64,000 bases of DNA from Triticum aestivum (lineage: Eukaryota > Streptophyta > Magnoliopsida > Poales > Poaceae): the NCBI RefSeq assembly GCF_018294505.1, contig NC_057814.1, positions 296,674,059 to 296,738,058 of the forward strand, given 5' to 3'. A program made the position numbers and the translations under genes. Position 1 is the stretch's first letter. Each line of letters starts with the position of its first letter. Below are positions 24,736 to 36,583 of the stretch, piece after piece. The notes under the pieces were generated by a model. The model saw only the letters and a program-made list of their open reading frames with translations, was not told the DNA's origin and searched no databases.

Positions 24736-25626
24736 TGTCGGGGTTCTGGGAACGGGGGTTCCCAGACTTGCCTGCCTGCGGCCCACAGCGTGGCTCTGCG
24801 AACGGGCCCGTACGGCCCATCTTCACCAATGAGCACTCAAGACCCTCGCGAGCGGCCAAGCCTCGCGAGGCAGACGACGCAAGACCTCCTCGGGAGCGGC
24901 CTCACCAGGCTGGCTCGTGAGGGGCGGAGAGATCAAGGCAAGGCAAACCTCGCGAGGTTCTTGTGACGTGAGCCATGACAATCGAGACTAGGCGGGCGCC
25001 AGCGCGCAGTGTCCTTGTTTCCACTTTGGTGCTAAGGAGGCAAGTGCAGGCAAGGAGTTCGAGGCATTGGGCAAAGGTTTGCATATCGGTGCAACGAGAT
25101 CAAGACCAGCAGGACGGCAGGACGAAGGTCACCGTGGAGCCCAAGACGGCGTCACCACCAGAGCCTTTGGCAGGCGAAGACTACTTTTGTCAGGATAAGT
25201 TGTACTAGCTGTCCCCTTTCAAATTGGCCGTTGTGGGATCCCTTCCCGCTCAATATTTGGGAAGAGGACCGGGGCCTTTATAAATAGGACTAGCCACCAC
25301 AGTAGGAGGGGATCGATCTGATCTTGAGCAATCCTCACCCACACAAGTTCACCAAGCACAAGAACACCTCACCTCAGGAGGTTGTTCTTCCCCTTGTACT
25401 GTTCATCCTTAGCCCTAGAGGCAATCCACCACCAAACACTAGATTAGGGTATTGCACCACAACAGTGGCCCGAACCAGTATAAATCTTGTGTCCCTTGTG
25501 TTGCGAGTTCGTGGAGCTAGCCTAGAGATCGCGGAGTGTGTGAGGGCGTGATCTGTGAGGGAGAGATCTTTGCGCGCACCCCAGAGTTTGAACCTTATGG
25601 GTTTTGCCGGAACCCGAGATTCGACA
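24736..25626 (+). repeat. F 3' LTR (891 bp)
   Basis: It runs from TGTCGGGGTTCTGGGAACGG to GAACCCGAGATTCGACA. A TATA box (CTTTATAAATAGG) stands at 25277-25289. It contains CCTCGCGAGG palindromes at about 24842-24960, as in the D and H LTRs. The following base 25627 resumes the D integrase on the minus strand. Confidence 0.9.
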
Positions 25627-26158
25627 GCTCCTGGAGTGTGCCATTGAGGCGTAGCATATCTGTGTTCCATGGTTAGAATAGTATGTTTTGAAGAGGTTAC
25701 TTGTGAACTGCGAGCCGTTGTCGGTGATGATACGATTTGGGGCCCCAAACCCGCTCACAAGGCCCTTGATGTACTTGACTGCCGAGCCGGCTAGGATAGT
25801 GCGGACGGCCTCCACCTCCGCCCACTTGGTGAACTTGTCAATGGCGGCGTAGAGGTAGCGGTAGCCCCCTGGGCGCTCTGGGGAATGGGCCCAGGATGTC
25901 CAGCCCCCAGACCGCAAACGGCCATGAGAGTGGGATGGTCTGGAGACCCTGAGCAGGCTAGTGGATTTGCTTGGCGTGGTACTGGCAGGCTTCGCAGGAT
26001 CTCACCAGCTCAGCGGCCTCATTGAGCGCCATGGGCCAATAGAATCTGCTGCGGAACGCCTTGCCCACAAGGGTGAGCGATGACGAGTGATGGCCGCAGT
26101 CCCCACCGTGTATGTTGGTCAGCAGCTCACACCCCTGCTCCCTGGAGATGCATCGCAA
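25627..26158 (-). pseudogene. D integrase, N-terminal two thirds, truncated by F
   Basis: The HHCC zinc-binding region is seen as LLTNIHGGDCGHHSSS and RSCEACQ. A stop TAG at 25958 replaces a glutamine: G has IHQPAQ at the same place. The catalytic core follows with GLDILGPF (first Asp) and ITDNGSQF (second Asp). A single-base insertion in a G run near 25870 shifts the frame. The sequence stops at ASMAHSRS because F inserted there, so the catalytic glutamate and the C-terminal domain are gone. The intact enzyme would join element DNA to the chromosome. Confidence 0.9.
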
Positions 26159-27796
26159 AGAAACATCGTTTGGCCGTTTTCAGTAGAGCTCACCATCATG
26201 AATGCAGTAGGCAGTGGCCTGCCCAGCCACGCGTTTTGCGTCTTCTTCCTTCTCCGGTAGGGTTCCCTGAAGCAGGTATGCCTTGAACTCTTCGGTCTAG
26301 CATCCTTCCTGAGGCTCAAGCGCAAGGAGCAGACGCGCTCCTGAGGTGGGTCCATAGGCGGTAGCTCCCGAGGTTGGTGCTGGGGGGGCTCCACCTGAGG
26401 CAATGTTACTTCTGCGGCAGGTGGGGCTGCTGAAGGCTTGAAGAGCCACTCCTCGAAGACGTCGGGCTCCTGAGGCAGGCGCCTGGACGCTCTCTTGGCG
26501 ATATCATTGGCTTCCTTGTTCGTGCCGCGATGCACATGTTGAAGTTCCAGGCCCAAGAATTGTTTCTCAATTTTGCGTACCTCCGCAAGATATGCCTCCA
26601 TCTGCTCATCCTTCGGCTCGTATACTTTGTTGGAGAAGTTGACGAGGAGCTGGGAGTCGCCCTTGATGGTGAGGGGCTTCACTCCCAAGGCTGCCATAGC
26701 CTTGAGACCAACGATCAAGCCCTCGTACTCCGCGATGTTGTTGGAGACCTTCTCGCCCTGCTGGAAATAGAGCTGCACCACATAGTAGAGCTTGTCCTGG
26801 GTGGGCGAGATGAGCTCGGCTCCAGCCCCCGCGCACTGGCGTGCAAAGGCACCGCCGAAGTACATGACCCAGCCGTCAGGTGCCTCGCTTCTTGGTGAGA
26901 GGGGTCGGTCCTCGCCTACTTCGGGGCTGGGGACATCGGTCCACTCCGCCACGAACTCGGCGAGCGCGGCTCCCTTGATGAATCTGGTTGTGTTGAACTC
27001 CAACTGGAACGCCTGCAACTCGATGATCCATTCCGTGACTCTCCCCGCGGCATTGGGGCTTCGGAGCACTCTCTCCACTAGGTAAGACGAGATGACTTTG
27101 ATCGGGTGGCCTTGGAGGTAGTGGTGCAGCTTGCGTGATGCGACGAGAAGTGCGAGCAAGAGCTTTTGCGGCATTGGGTAGCGCGCACGCGCGTTGCGCA
27201 GTACCGTGCTGATGAAGTACACCGGGTGTTCGACGAGAGCGGAAGTGCTGGTGAGGTCTTGTACCCCCTGAGGTTGGGGGACCTCGACAGCTTGGCCTCT
27301 TGCAGGGGTAGCCAGGGCCTCAGGAGCGTCGTCCTGAGGGGCCTGGTCCTCTGTTGGTGCCGCCGGGGCCTCAGGAGCACCGTCCTGAAGCTGTGTTGTC
27401 TTGTCCTAGTGTTCAGCGTCGCGTGGCAGGTCCTTGGCTTGGTGCTCCTCTCGGACGGCCACCAGCGCCGCGCTGGCAGAGTGCAGCGTGGCGGCCAGGT
27501 AAAGCACCAGGGGCTCAAGAGGCCGGGGCGCCACCATCACTGGTGGGCTGGTGAGGTATCTCTTTAGGTCTTGAAACGCCGCGTCAGCCTCCAAAGTCCA
27601 CTCGAACGACCCCTTCTTCTTCATCAGCTTGAAGAACTTGGAGATGCAGCGCCCCAGCGAGGTCACACAGCCTGCCAGCTTTTGAATTTCCTTAAGACTT
27701 TGTGGCGGGCTCATCCTTTCTATTGCCTTGACCTTCTCTGGGTTTGCCTTGATCCCCCTGTGCAACACCAGTAAGCCCAATAGCTTGCCAGAGGGG
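26119..27796 (-). pseudogene. D RT C-terminus, RNase H and second (archaeal-type) RNase H
   Basis: The frame opens after E with PSGKLLGLLVLHRGIKANPEK, the end of the RT, then the connection and the original RNase H (VLYLAATLHSASAALVAV, MPQKLLLALLVASRKLHHYL). One stop TAG lies at 27406. A second RNase H follows (WVMYFGGAFARQCAGAGA, NNIAEYEGLIVGLKAM, KGDSQLLVNF). In this second domain the first catalytic residue, Asp in the usual DGA motif, is glycine (codon at 26854-26856), so it was probably inactive. The tandem RNase H layout identifies the Ogre/TAT lineage. The frame is lost near 26150-26230 before the integrase. Confidence 0.88.
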
Positions 27797-27801
27797 ATGC
27801 C
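27797..27801. repeat. Target-site duplication ATGCC, left copy (element E)
   Basis: ATGCC precedes the 5' LTR of E and is repeated at 37470-37474. Removing E and one copy restores the RT reading frame of D (VFG then IPSGK). Confidence 0.95.
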
Positions 27802-28261
27802 TGGATTAGGGGATCCCTGGGCGTCCGGGCTATGTGGCATGGGCTGGACTGATGGGCCGTGAAGATACAAGATAGAAGGCCTTCCCCCGTGCCCGGATGG
27901 GACTCTCCTTTGCATGGATGGCAAGCTTGGCGTCCGGATGTGTAGTTTCCTTTCTTTGTAAACCGACTCTGTACAACCCTAGGTCCCTCCGGTGTCTGTA
28001 TAAACCGGAGGGTTTAGTCCGAGAGGCTAAGACAAATTATACAGGCTAGACATCTAGGGTTTAGCCATTACGATCTCGAGGTAGATCAACTCTTGTAACC
28101 CCTATACTCATCAAAGTCAATCAAGCAGGAAGTAGGGTATTACCGCATTAAGAGGGCCCGAACTTGGGTAAACATTGTGTCCCCTGCCTCCTGTTACCTT
28201 CGATCCTCAGACGCACAATTTGGGACCCCCTACCCGAGATCGGCCGGTTTTGACACCGACA
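27802..28261 (+). repeat. E 5' LTR (460 bp)
   Basis: It runs from TGGATTAGGGGATCCC to TTTTGACACCGACA, directly before the primer-binding site. The ends agree with the 3' LTR. Confidence 0.93.
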
Positions 28262-28262
28262 T

Positions 28263-28281
28263 TGGTGCTTTCATTGAGAGT
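28263..28281 (+). other. Primer-binding site of E
   Basis: TGGTGCTTTCATTGAGAGT starts two bases after the LTR end, with the TGG that pairs with the CCA end of a tRNA. I do not identify the tRNA with confidence. Confidence 0.7.
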
Positions 28282-28308
28282 TCCTCTGTGTCATTGACAG
28301 AAGGTTCG

Positions 28309-30459
28309 ATGGATCGTTCGATCATCCACAACGATGCCGTTTCCGAGGAAGCTTTCCTCCCCGACCAGGTTTTTGTATTTGGTGGCTTCATTCTAAGTGC
28401 CAACTCAATTGGCCATCTTGAACAGATTGACAGCTAGGCCCCTGGTCATCAGATCAGTTTTGGAAATCTAAACTATGTCGCTGATATCCGAGGAGACTCG
28501 ATCTTCGAAGGGTTCGTGACCCCAACCATCGCTCTGGCCTTAGATCCAGAGCAGACTACCATGTCCAAAGATGGGAGTTTAGAGCCCGTCGGACACTCTA
28601 CAATTATGGAGCTCGCTGCCGAAGATCCGGAGGGGACTGCGTCATCGGCAAGCCCAGAGTCAAACCGGGCTCCCCTTGTTATTGAGAAGCCCGACTCACC
28701 CCCGGACACCCGCTCCAAACTCTCGAGGTCCACGTCAAGTGAGCCTGGCCAGGAGGCTCCTGCCCTGCCTAGCTCCCACAGTCGCTTCCCCATCCAAACC
28801 TCTATTTTGAACGAGGCCCTGGACCTAATGCGAACCCTCGCCATTATAGAGGAATCACTTCCGAACTACGCTCAGCCCGCACTAGGGGCTGAAAGCGAGG
28901 AATTTTACGTCCCAGTCACCACCCACTTCGTAGCCACTGTCGAAGACTTAACCGACGTGCTCGACTACACCTCCGAAGACATCGATGATATGGACGACAA
29001 TGCCGGAGACAAACAAGGCCATGACCCGCCGTTTACCGGATGTTGGACGACCACCTTCACATATGACGTGTATATGGTGGACACACCCAAAGAGGATGAC
29101 GGCAACGGCAGGAAGGATCCGGTTGAGGACAAGCCTGCCGATGCACCACCAAATCATCGACGTCAGCGGCGCCGCTCAAAATCGCGTCGCGATAAAGACA
29201 GTAATACTGGCACCGGAGACAATAACACTCCGGAGAACGCCGAAGACCCCGAAGCCCCCGTCGAGCCAACATCCAAACATGATGATTGGGAGGAGCGACA
29301 CGTTAACCCTAACGATCCAATTGGGAACGAGGATTCACAGGATAGTAATTATCTACCACTCTCCGAGGATGATGTGAGCCTCGGCGACGAAGATTTCATC
29401 ATGCCAGTGGAACCCCTCGAGCAAGAGCGCTTCAAGCGCCAACTAATCACGACAGCGAGAAGCCTAAAAAAAGAAGCAGCAGCTTCAAGCCAAACAGGAT
29501 ACGCTCAACGACAGATGGACTAAAGTCCTGGCAGCCAAAGAATACGGCCTCGAACACCCAACAAAGAGCTACCAAAATCGCAAGCTACTACCACAATTTG
29601 ACGACGAGGCTCTTGAGACAATACTGCCAAAGTATAAAGCTGCTCACAAACCTGACCGACCACCACGTGGGCGGGACAGAGCGGCTACTTACACCGAACA
29701 TCGGCCCGCACCTCCCCGCTGTAGAGGCAAGGAGGTAGCAGCTACGGGCTACACCTACGACCGACGTAAGGACCTGGACAATAGAGCTGGTCAGACCAGA
29801 TCAATCTATGGATCAAGGGGGCATGCTCCAACGCGAGGAAGACGGTCATAAGGCCTGGCGTGACAAGCACAACCTCACCCGGGCCAAAAACCGCATACGG
29901 ACTTCACAGTCACATAGTCCAGCAACCCGGAGAGTCAGCCCGGAAACTCTGGACCAGGTTCTTAATTAAAAAGAACCAAATTGTCGATTATCCGGACGCC
30001 GAAGCCCTTGAGGCCTTTAAACACAGCGTCCATGACGAGTGGCTCGCCCGACACCTCGGCCAAGAAAAACCGAAGTCCATGGCAGCTCTCACCGCACTCA
30101 TTACCCACTTTTGCGCGGGAGAAGATAGCTGGTTAGCTCGTAGAAGCAACAGCACCAGTGACCCTGGTACCTCCGAAGCCAGAGACGGCAACGGCAAGCC
30201 ACGACGCAGCAAACACAAGCGTCGAAGCAACAATGAAGATTCCGAAGACACAGCAGTCAATGCCGGATTCAGTGGCTCTAAACCCGCTCAGTGGAAGAAG
30301 CCATTCAAAGGAAATAAAGATGGTCCATCTAATTTGGATAGAATACTCGATCGGCCTTGCCAGATTCATGGCACCCCTGACAAGCCTGCCAATCCTTCCA
30401 ACAAAAATTGTTGGGTCTTTAAACAGGCCAGTAAGCTAAACACCGAACATAAGGGGAAA
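28309..30459 (+). pseudogene. E gag (capsid and nucleocapsid), broken
   Basis: The frame starts at ATG 28309 (MDRSIIHNDAVSEEAFLPDQ) and is acidic, as expected for the N-terminal region, with a stop at 28435. It continues to 29523, changes frame, and resumes at 29860 with capsid text (IVQQPGESARKLWTRFLI, ALTALITHFCAGEDSWLARR). The nucleocapsid reads PCQIHGTPDKPAN then NKNCWVFKQA. Part of the capsid near 29830-29880 seems deleted. The solo LTR S interrupts at 30460, and the frame continues after it (GPPSQDDGKEPRPPNTGG). Gag would form the particle that packages the RNA. Confidence 0.82.
30455..30459. repeat. Target-site duplication GGAAA, left copy (solo LTR S)
   Basis: GGAAA before S is repeated at 31254-31258. 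Excision in silico restores the E gag frame (HKGKGPPSQ). Confidence 0.93.
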
Positions 30460-31253
30460 TGATGCGGAGCATCCTAAGGACATCACCATGTCAAGGGTCC
30501 GTTCGGCAAGCGACACGTGCGACATCTAGTTCACATACACAAAGGTGAATCATCTCCTTTACACGTGTTCACTTGACCCCTTCGAGGATGGTATACTACT
30601 TGACACTCCTCTCGTGTGCATACATAGGTATTGTCGGAATACCATGGACGAGGAGGAGGAGTGCGAGCACAAGTGTACAACTACACCATCCGCGAGAGAA
30701 GCATGGAAGAGAAGGAGGAAGAAGACCCAGAGCGAGCGGTACTACCGCCTACAAGCGGTACTACCGCCCGATGTCCGGTACTACCGCCTGCCTGCGCGCA
30801 GAATCGGGCCTGAGGCACATGTATCCCTTTCCAACTTACCCCTTCGTGGCTTAGACTATAAATAGACCACCTCCACCTCCTTTCTAGGGATAGCAAAGTA
30901 TATGAGATGATTATGTGAGCTTTGCTCCTTGTACCCACTCCTTTAGGAGATCAAGACCTCCTAGGAGAAGATCCCTAGTGGATATCAAGCCCCCATCTTG
31001 GGAAGGATCCCCATCATAGGATCATCAAGACCTCTCTCCTCATAGGATTGGGATGAACTAGTACCTTGTATCTTTCCTTTGTTGTTCTTGGATCATTGTG
31101 ACCTCTTGTGTGTTCTTGGATCTAGGATATGTGTGATTGGATCTAGTCAATTTGAGTGTTTTCCCTCTCTTGTGTTCTTCATGTTCTTCGTGTTCTTGGG
31201 GATTTCCCCTCCAATTCATGAAAGATCTCCATCTAGGGTTCCACCCTACAACA
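30460..31253 (+). mobile_element. S: solo LTR (794 bp) inside the gag of E
   Basis: The segment starts TGATGCGGAGC, ends CCCTACAACA and is flanked by perfect 5-bp duplications. It has no internal coding region. A TATA box (GACTATAAATAGACC) near 30854-30868 and a downstream leader with repeated 'ttcttg' text give it LTR character. Three copies of CGGTACTACCGC occur at about 30737-30790. A solo LTR forms by recombination between the two LTRs of a full element. The family is not recognised. A plus orientation is inferred from the TATA box. Confidence 0.85.
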
Positions 31254-31258
31254 GGAAA
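31254..31258. repeat. Target-site duplication GGAAA, right copy (solo LTR S)
   Basis: Identical to 30455-30459. Confidence 0.93.
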
Positions 31259-31839
31259 GGACCGCCCAGCCAGGACGACGGCAAAGAGCCTCGCCCACCG
31301 AACACAGGAGGACAGAAGAAATTTCCCCCCGAGGTAAAAACGGTGAATATGATCTACGTTACTCATATCCCAAGCGGGAGCGCAAGCACGCACTAAGGGA
31401 CGTTTATGCCATAGAGCCAGTCGCCCCAAAATTTAACCCATGGTCAGCCTGTCCGACCACTTTCGATCGCAGAGACCATCCGACCAGTATCCGTCATGGA
31501 GGTTTGGCAGCATTGGTCCTCGATCCAATTATTGACAGATTCCATCTCACGCGCGTCCTTATGGACGGCGGTAGAAGTCTTAACCTGCTTTATCAGGAGA
31601 CTGTCCGCAAAATGGGCATCGATCCGTCAAGAATCAAGCCCACTAAAACCACCTTTAAAGGAGTAATACCTGGTGTAGAAGCCCGCTGCACGGGCTCAAT
31701 AACATGGGAACTGGTCTTCGGTTCGCCGGACAACTTCCAAAGCGAAGACTTGATCTTCGACGTCCTCCCTTTCCGCAGTGATTATCACGTACTGCTCAGG
31801 AGAACCGCCTTCGCCCACTTCAATGCGGTCCTGCATTAA
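31259..31839 (+). pseudogene. E gag C-terminus and aspartic-protease-like region, broken
   Basis: After S the frame reads NTGGQKKFPPEVKTVNMIYV. A shift near 31375 leads into a new frame (ALRDVYAIEPVAPKFNPW) and then an aspartic-protease-like domain, with ILMDGG-type active site text (VLMDGGRSLNLLYQETVRKM). DGG in place of the usual DTG/DSG is common in this lineage. The frame ends in TAA at 31837-31839 (FAHFNAVLH). Downstream the expected continuation is full of stops. The enzyme would process Gag. Confidence 0.8.
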
Positions 31840-33283
31840 GCTTACTAGCGTTATTACAGTTAATGAAAACATGGAGCGCTCCCTCCATACTGAGGAGCAT
31901 ACCGCGGCCCTCGCAGCGGAAGTACAGGGTGACCTTATTGAGTCGAATACTAAATTGGCAGTCAAGCCCTCGGACACTGTCAATTGAGTCCGGTCTACCC
32001 TGCAGAATGGCAGTCCGGCTCGCCCAGAGCTAGATTACCAATTCGGCCTCCGTCAAAGCCCCAATCGGATAGCGGTATACGTACTGCGCGTACATAACTA
32101 CGCACTAAAGATACCATGGGCAAGGACGGAGGCATACTAAAAACAAAATTCCACGATACGGCTCGACCCTATCCGGACCTTCATATTCTTCCCCTTTTTT
32201 CTTATTTTTCAGGTTCTTTACAACCCACATCACTTTTCGATGGTACCAAGGGCCCTTTTCCAGGCCCCCTATGTATACTCGATCGTTGATCCTATCAAAG
32301 GATCATACGCCAAGGTGAAAGGCGGCGCAGACGTGCGGCAGAGTGTCCAAAGGATCTTCAAGATCATCTTTTCCTTTTAGGACCTGTATACAGCTTTCCC
32401 TTGTTCTCGGCATGTAAAATAGCCTTGATGCTTATGGCACCTTCTGTAAAAATATGTTTTGACGTACCAGTCAGTCTATAATGGAAACAGTTTCACCCAA
32501 CCTTGTTCGGTATTGGCTTATTTCTTAATTTGTCTCCCCCCTTTACGTCAGATTGGCATATACACCTCGGTACGACTTAACTCGCCAGGGGCTCTATTCA
32601 GCCATATATATTTTCGAAAACAGAAAGTCCAAACACTCTCATAGTAGACTTCGGCGTCCCAAATACTGCATTATATGCATCGGCTCCGAATCATGTCTTT
32701 GGTCAATAGTTGGGTTGCCCGGCTCCTATGTTTGCTACCTTACGTTCCGCTAGTTCGGCTAAGATAGTAAAGGGAGAACTACTACGATTGGGTTTCTGGT
32801 ACGCCTAGTCAAGCACCTCAGTAGAGAAAGCCGAAAACTGACTGTCATGATGCGGCGACAGCTGGTCAGCAATTCGGTGACTTACTAAATCTCCAGCGAT
32901 TTTTTCTGTATTACACGAAGGACTGGCTATCTTCCAGTCACGCGCATAAGGCATCCAAGTTCGGATAGCCGCATACGCACCAGGGGCTATCTTACAGTCC
33001 CATTGTCAAACTCCTATTGCTAAGTGAGTGATAAAGCCACATAGTCCGATTGCCTGGTTCGCCGCACTGACACCTCCTTTACGGACCAAGACGTTGGCTC
33101 AAGTGTGGTCATGTGCTATTCCGAACACCCCCGTAGTATCTACGTGGGGGCTGAAGCCAACGACTGGCAAACTCTCAGTGATAAAAATGGCCGCAGAGGA
33201 GGAAAAAACACTTTAAGATAAAAGGCATAAATATGTTACAAAGCCTTGGTTTATAATACAATGTCTGGGCAATTCAGATACAT
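31840..33283 (+). other. E internal spacer, no gene supported
   Basis: About 1.4 kb between the protease remnant and the 3' end of the antisense gene. The first 150 bp still resemble post-protease coding text in broken frames. The rest is AT-rich with no recognisable domain. The polymerase, RNase H and integrase that should lie here are absent. Confidence 0.65.
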
Positions 33284-36200
33284 TCACTCGAATATAATGT
33301 CCTTCGAGCATTGACCCTCTATCAAACGGGCACCCTCTAGGACGTCTTCAAAATAGCGCTCCGGCTTGCGATGGTCCTTGCCTCCGGGCGGACCTTCATT
33401 TGCCACGACGGCGGCCTTCATCTTCGCCCAGTGCATCTTGACACGGGCAAAGGCCATCCGTGCACCTTCTATGCACGCCGAACACTTCACAACCTCAATT
33501 CGGGGCAAGGCGTCACCGAGCCGCTTGACCAGGCCAAAGTAGCTGCTAGGAATGGGTCCGGTTGTCCATAGCCGGACTATGATGTCCTTCATGGCCAAAC
33601 CAGACATCCTATGCAGCTCCGCCAGCTGCATCATCTGGTTGTTTAGCAGCGCTAGCCGCTTCTGCGCCAGGTACTGCGACCAGAAGAGCTTCTCCGTCGT
33701 GTTCTTTTCTTGGGCCCGAAAATGCTGTGCGGCGTCGGCAGCACTCCGTGGGAGATCCGCAAAGGCGTCTGGAGCACTCCATAGTCGATTTAGCAAAACA
33801 TATCTCCGACCGCCAAATATACTCTGTAAAAGAAAAGGCTTACTAGCCGCTATTGGTTCGGCTTGCTTGATCTCCTCGCGAGCTACCCGGGACTCGGTCC
33901 GCGCCTTCTTGGCCTCCTGGAGAGCCTTGGCGATTTCGGTTGCCTCGGCCTTATTCTGCTCCTCCAAGGACTCGCACTTGTCGGCAGCGTCCTTGAGCTC
34001 TCCCTCCACCTCGGTCACCCTCTCCTCATACTGGCGGCGGGCGACCTGTTCGGACTTTAAACCCGCAGCTGCTTTGCCTGCGGCCGCTTTGCTTGCCTTC
34101 GCCTCCTCCTTGGCTTCGGCAAGGGCACTCTTGAGGGCCTCGACCTCGGTCGCGCTGCCTACAGGCATACACATAGTAGCACATGATCTTGCACTCTGAG
34201 TTTGCATTACAATTCAGGCTTGTAACGGGGTCTTTTAAAAGCATACCTTGGGCCACATCGAACCGCTTGTTAATACGATCGATCTCATCATCAGCCAGCT
34301 TCAGTTTCCACTGGAGTTCGGAAACTTCCGCGTCCTTGGCTAAAGCTGCTAGCAGTGAAGCCAGTTTATCAAAATAGACAAGTATGTTATCCCCGGAATA
34401 TTTGATCCTTTGTCCGGCCCCTTTTTCAAAAAGCCGAACAGAGTCTCACGGGCTACTACCTATACACAGGCATATTTTTTACACATGCAAAAGCGGCTAA
34501 GAATATTACATCGCATACCTCAAATCCTATTAGCAGGCTGGTGAAAGCTTCGTTCAGCCCACTTTTTGTGGACTAAACCTTCTCAACCACTGTACCCATC
34601 AGGGTACGGTGCTCCTCCACGACGGAAGCACATCGAAGTGCTTCCCTCAAAGTATCCGGCGCCTCCGGATTGATGGAGGTCGTCGGTGGAGTCGGAGCTC
34701 CCCCCCTCCTTTAAAGGGGGCTGCAGGCTCGATTCCGGAGCCGCATGGGTCTCCGGAGTGGTATTCTGCTGGGGGCCGGACTGGTCCGGGCCCCCGTCGT
34801 CAGTTTCCATGGGGGTTGTGCCCCCCATGTTTTCAGCAGCCGAGGCATTACCCTCTGGCGCCGTTCCCGCGGCCTTTCGCACCTCTCCCTGGCCCGGAGA
34901 GGTCCTTTGGGACAACACCTCAGTGTCATCCGCGGCATGTGCTGGAGAGGCTCACGGAGGCGTTTGTCTTTCCATCATCTCCGGCGCCAAAGAGTTCCCC
35001 GAAGACGATGGTTGTTGGGGGAGATCACGGGTCGGACTGAAATACGTAAATGATATGTTATCCTGCAATTTGTAAAAGGCTAGATATATGTATAGTATCT
35101 TTGAGTACTTACCATTTGGCCAGGGGCTTCGGCCTGGGGCCCCACTCGGGGATGGCTTCGGCGTGCGATTCTGAATCGTCCGAAAGGGAGATCTTCCCCT
35201 TCTTAGACGCCTCCGCCTCTAGGTCCATGGAAGCCCCCCTTTTCTTCTTTCCCCCCTTAAGGGGAGAATTGCTCTCCTCCTCTTCCTCTTCATCTTCATC
35301 CCCCTCATTGGAGGAGGGAGCTTCGGTATCTCCGGACACAGCGTCCGAAGTACCTTTTCGGTGAAGGCCACTTCTGGCCTCCTTGCCCTTCTTCTTGGCC
35401 TTCTTCTTCGGCACCTGGTACGGTGCTGGGACCAGCATCTTCGTTAGAAGAGGAATGGTTGGGTCTTCAGGCAGCGGAGCCGGACATTGGATCCGCTCCG
35501 CCTTCTTTGTCCAGCCTTGAAGGAAGAATGGAAGGCTCAACATACCACTTGGATCTACAAATTGAAGTTATGTTCGGAAATCATAAAACTTACTGGAGTG
35601 GCCGGATGAGCACAGTCGAGGCCGATGTCTTTGGTCGTCTCCGGCCATGACTTCTGGGCCTTGAAAAGCAGCTTCCAGATTTCTTCGTGCGTCATGCCGA
35701 AGAATCGATGCAGGGTCCGAGGGCCCACCGGATTGATCTCCCACATGTGGAGAGACTGGCGCTGGCAGGGGAGAATCCGGGGAAACAGCATCACCTGGAT
35801 CACATCAGCAAGGCTGGTGTTCTTCTCCATCATATTTTTGATGCGCTTCTACAGCATCATCACTTCATCGGATGATGCCCAATCCAGGCCCTTGTTAATC
35901 TATGATGCAAGCCGCATCGGGGGTCCAGATCTAAACTCAGGAGCGGCCGCCTAGTTGGCGCCGCGGGGTTCGGTGATATAGAACCACTCCTGCTGCCATA
36001 TCTTGACAGTCTCCACGAAGGCCCCTTTTGGCCAGGTCACGTTCGGAAGCTTTCTCACCATGGCGCCTCCGCAGTCTGCGTGCTGCCCGTCAACCACCTA
36101 CGGCTTCACGTTGAAGACCTTAAGCCATCGGCCGAAGTGGGGGGGATGCGGAGGAGCGCCTCGCACACGACGATGAACGCCGAAATGTGGAGAAAGGAAT

Positions 36201-36462
36201 TTGGGGCTAGATTGTGGAAATCTAGCCCATAATAGAACATGAGGCCGCGGATGAAAGGGTGGAGAGGAAACCCTAGTCTGCGAAGAAAGTGGGGGATCAA
36301 CACTACCCTCTCGTTAGGCTTTGGAGTGGGGATGGTCTGCTTTTTGGCCGGGAGCCGGTGGGCGATGTCTGCGGCCAAGTACCCCGCCTCCTGGACTTCC
36401 TTTATGTTCCTCTCTGTGATGGAGGAAGCCATCCACTTGCCTTGCGAGCCGGATTCGGACAT
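33284..36462 (-). pseudogene. E antisense gene: five-exon PF04195-like and coiled-coil protein, damaged
   Basis: On the minus strand ATG 36462-36460 (MSESGSQGKWMASS) opens exon 1 (36462-35594), with VVLIPHFLRRLGFPLHPFIRGL, the signature of the grass 'putative gypsy-type transposon' domain (PF04195-like). It ends at a GTAAGT donor. Exon 2 (35554-35113) is Lys- and Glu-rich and ends at GTAAGT. Exon 3 is less clear (35062-34519, donor GTATGC). Exon 4 is about 34348-34247 (donor GTATGC). Exon 5 (34158-33284, acceptor TAG) encodes a coiled coil and a conserved C-terminal region (LPRSAADAAQHFRAQEKNT, SSYFGLVKRLGDALPR). A frameshift near 36130 and stops in exons 1 and 3 break it. The biological role is unknown. 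Confidence 0.75.
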
Positions 36463-36573
36463 GGCTGGAGTGTTTGGTGGCGACGGAAAAGATCGAAACT
36501 TGGGCGCTGGAGCTCGAGGATGGAAGGGTTGAGGAAGAAGAAGGCGTGTGGTAAAAAGATGGATCCTTATCCT

Positions 36574-36583
36574 CTTATAAAGG
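36574..36583 (-). promoter_or_regulatory. TATA box of the E antisense gene
   Basis: CTTTATAAGAGG on the minus strand lies about 110 bp before the ATG at 36462. It follows a 420-bp stretch that begins at the polypurine tract. Transcription would run back into the element, opposite to the retrotransposon RNA. Confidence 0.6.

Larger units (their letters stand above)
22573..25626 (+). mobile_element. F: 3' end of a plus-strand TAT-lineage gypsy element (same family as D and H)
   Basis: It consists of an internal region with an antisense gene (22573-24455), a polypurine tract (24719-24735, TTGGGCCCGGCGGCTAC) and a 3' LTR (24736-25626). The tract matches that of H (GGGCCCGGGGGCTAC in element orientation). 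The LTR ends TGTCGGGGTTCTGGG and CGAGATTCGACA match those of D and H. Maximus inserted in its antisense gene, so the rest lies left of the window. F itself interrupts the integrase of D at 25626/25627. Confidence 0.85.
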
